Shown: positions 32,103 through 33,390 of the stretch, piece by piece
How positions within the stretch are numbered: position 1 is the stretch's first letter
Layout of the letters: each line of letters opens with the position of its first letter
Assembly: GCA_964636325.1 (NCBI GenBank)
Contig: CAZWRV010000069.1
Span: forward strand, 1-33,390
Direction of reading: 5' to 3'
Source of the DNA: CAZWRV01 sp964636325
GTDB taxonomy: Bacteria > Verrucomicrobiota > Lentisphaeria > Victivallales > GWF2-50-93
DNA: 33,390 nucleotides
Translations under genes and position numbers: made by a program
Notes under the pieces: generated by a model
Seen by the model: the letters and a program-made list of their open reading frames with translations, nothing else
Databases searched by the model: none
Told to the model about the DNA's origin: nothing

Positions 32103-33068
32103 ATGAGGAAGATAAATCTGACTGGACAGGCAATGCGGGCCCCCGCTGGCAGGAGGCTTCCCAAGGCCACGGAGATCACGCATTCGCAGCTCCCGCTGAA
32201 GATGGCGAAGCCGCAGAACTTCCTTTTCTCTCCGGCGCTTCGCTACTTCTGGGAGGGGCGATGGCCGGAAAACCAGATCGAGCCATGGCGCCGCCTCTAC
32301 GACTGCCTCCTCGTATATGTCTCCGAAGGTTCGTTCAGCCTCCTAGTCAAGGAGCGTAAGTTCCGCATCCTAAAGAATTTCGCCGTGATAATCCCTCCGG
32401 ACGTCCTGCACGAGAGCCGGACTCTCAATGGCGAAAGCACCTTCCGCCACTGCGTGCACTTCGACTGGATTCCGGGCTCGGCGCCGGAGGAGAAGCCCAT
32501 CCAATGCTTCGTGGGCGAGCCCTACGACCGGTCGCTGATCAACCCAGTTCCTGCGGAATTCGCGGCATTCCTGCCCATGATTGCCGACCTGAGGAGGCGC
32601 CCCGACGTGGCGGAAATACTTGAGACGCTGTTCTCCTATCTGCGCCAGGGCAGGCAGCTTTCCCCGATGATGCTCTGGCCGGCATTGAACTCGCTTCTCA
32701 TGCTGCAGAGCGACTCCTTCCCGAGAAAATCCTTCCAGAGCAAGACTTCCCTTTCCGTCATGAAGATCAGGGATTTCATCAACGAGAACTATTCTGAAAG
32801 GCAGGACTACGGGACTTATCTCAGGCTGGTAAACCTTTCGGGAAGCCACCTCTGCCAGGCCTTCACCGCTTTGATGGGAAGGCCGCCGCTGGCATACCTG
32901 AACGATGTCCGGCTCCAGCATGCGCGCAGGCTGCTCAGGGAGAGCTCGCTCGGCGCGAAGGAGATAGCGGAGGCCGTCGGGATTCCCGACCCCAACTATT
33001 TCAACCGGCTTTTCCGGAGGAAGTTCAAGACGAGTCCGATACGATACAGGCTGGAGAAACTCCTCTGA
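32103..33068 (+). CDS. AraC-family transcriptional regulator
   Basis: This 321-residue protein has an N-terminal cupin-like sensing domain (about 40-130, with LKNFAVIIPPDVLHES) and a C-terminal pair of helix-turn-helix motifs (about 220-318). The second carries SSLGAKEIAEAVGIPDPNYFNRLFRRKF, the AraC signature pattern. The start at 32103 has AGGAAG 8 bases upstream; later Met codons lack such a site. It probably responds to a sugar and regulates the divergent MDR gene (inference from layout). The TGA stop lies inside the CTCCTCTGAAACTCG repeat also found at 4328 and 33304, so the last codons come from that repeat. Confidence 0.9.
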   Translation: MRKINLTGQAMRAPAGRRLPKATEITHSQLPLKMAKPQNFLFSPALRYFWEGRWPENQIEPWRRLYDCLLVYVSEGSFSLLVKERKFRILKNFAVIIPPDVLHESRTLNGESTFRHCVHFDWIPGSAPEEKPIQCFVGEPYDRSLINPVPAEFAAFLPMIADLRRRPDVAEILETLFSYLRQGRQLSPMMLWPALNSLLMLQSDSFPRKSFQSKTSLSVMKIRDFINENYSERQDYGTYLRLVNLSGSHLCQAFTALMGRPPLAYLNDVRLQHARRLLRESSLGAKEIAEAVGIPDPNYFNRLFRRKFKTSPIRYRLEKLL

Positions 33069-33077
33069 AACTCGCCT

Positions 33078-33135
33078 GAAGTAACGCAGACATTCCTGTC
33101 TGCGGCATCGCAGGTAGGAATACCTGCGCTACTTC
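33078..33135. repeat. 58-bp twin-hairpin element with closing stem
   Basis: Outer arms GAAGTA and TACTTC enclose two palindromic hairpins: CGCAGACA/TGTCTGCG with loop TTCC, and CGCAGGTA/TACCTGCG with loop GGAA. The two hairpins are also near-complements of each other, so the segment could fold either as a three-way junction or as one long stem. Confidence 0.75.
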
Positions 33136-33225
33136 AAGTTTCACACCGACAAAACTTGCGGATTTCCCCGCCAGAGCGGCATTCTCCTGAAACTCGAGCC
33201 TCTTAATCGCTATCTTCCCCGCTAT

Positions 33226-33297
33226 CTTTGTCTTAAACTAATTTTCAACGTTTTTTCCAGGAGCAAGTTCAGGACAAAGTTCACGATTAAGTTATTT
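33226..33297 (+). repeat. 70-bp dispersed repeat, copy 2
   Basis: Aligns in the same orientation to 4603-4672; both share TAAACT near the start and AAGTTCAGGACAAAGTTCA. Confidence 0.7.
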
Positions 33298-33303
33298 GAT
33301 TTG

Positions 33304-33390
33304 CTCCTCTGAAACTCGCCCATCTTTGTCGCGAGCTTTGTCGTTATCTTTGTCGTCTTCCGGAGGGTTGAGCCAAGCTCAACCGCGGCG
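33304..33390 (+). repeat. 87-bp dispersed repeat, copy 2, cut by the window end
   Basis: Gap-free alignment to 4328-4414. It ends with the palindrome GGTTGAGCCAAGCTCAACC (within 33365-33384) and the shared GCGGCG. Confidence 0.8.

Larger units (their letters stand above)
33069..33390. other. 322-bp terminal region composed of dispersed repeats
   Basis: No gene is seen. Three CTCC(TC)TGAAACTCG words (33060, 33184, 33304), the twin-hairpin element (33078-33135) and the repeats shared with 4328-4414 and 4603-4672 fill it to the window end. Confidence 0.7.

Overview
The window is high-GC coding DNA with AT-richer, repeat-filled gaps. It looks like a chromosome piece from the PVC superphylum, most likely Lentisphaerota or Kiritimatiellota. 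This is inferred from gene content: a very large secreted GH95-like fucosidase and a heparinase-like lyase with a Gfo/Idh/MocA gene, several uroporphyrinogen-decarboxylase-family (URO-D) proteins, a zinc-ribbon Ser/Thr kinase, an AraC regulator, and an unusual density of palindromic dispersed repeats. No rRNA, tRNA, CRISPR array, transposase or prophage gene was seen.

Layout. 1-4.8 kb: a secreted coiled-coil protein, marC and a YgiQ-type radical SAM gene. 4.8-11.2 kb: housekeeping genes dnaX, recR, aroB, dprA (aroB and dprA overlap) and a zinc-ribbon protein kinase. 11.2-22.1 kb: a glycan-degradation locus. A minus-strand cluster (GH95-like, then polysaccharide lyase-like, then Gfo/Idh/MocA oxidoreductase) diverges from a GH2 beta-mannosidase-like gene at a shared control region (20010-20251). 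22.1-24.8 kb: an orphan VIT-domain gene, a gene remnant, a SWIM zinc-finger gene and a decayed glycosidase fragment. 24.8-28.4 kb: two intact URO-D-family genes, a small conserved gene and a URO-D pseudogene. 28.4-33.1 kb: a nucleotidyltransferase plus small partner (toxin-antitoxin-like), an aldo/keto reductase, a zinc-type dehydrogenase and a divergent AraC regulator.

How the genes may work together (inference): the secreted GH95-like and lyase-like enzymes would cut fucose- and uronate-containing glycans outside the cytoplasm. The GH2 enzyme and the oxidoreductases (Gfo/Idh, aldo/keto reductase, MDR) would process the released sugars. The AraC protein probably controls the divergent MDR gene.

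The most unusual feature is the repeat landscape. At least six kinds of short palindromic or mosaic element are present. One kind (2214-2302, 7640-7730, 26233-26321) has 11-bp perfect terminal inverted repeats, a nearly constant length of 89-91 bp and the same orientation, directly in front of marC, aroB and a URO-D gene. Another lies in frame inside ygiQ and, in a second copy, forms the 3' end of recR. Two perfect hairpins (23506-23544 and 31916-31956) share an identical 11-nt loop while their stems differ by paired changes. Repeats also supply the stop codons of recR, araC and the 27356-27706 gene, and the ribosome binding sites of ygiQ and marC. In addition, dnaX carries a run of nine A residues followed by a +1-frame stop, which suggests a gamma/tau slippage site.
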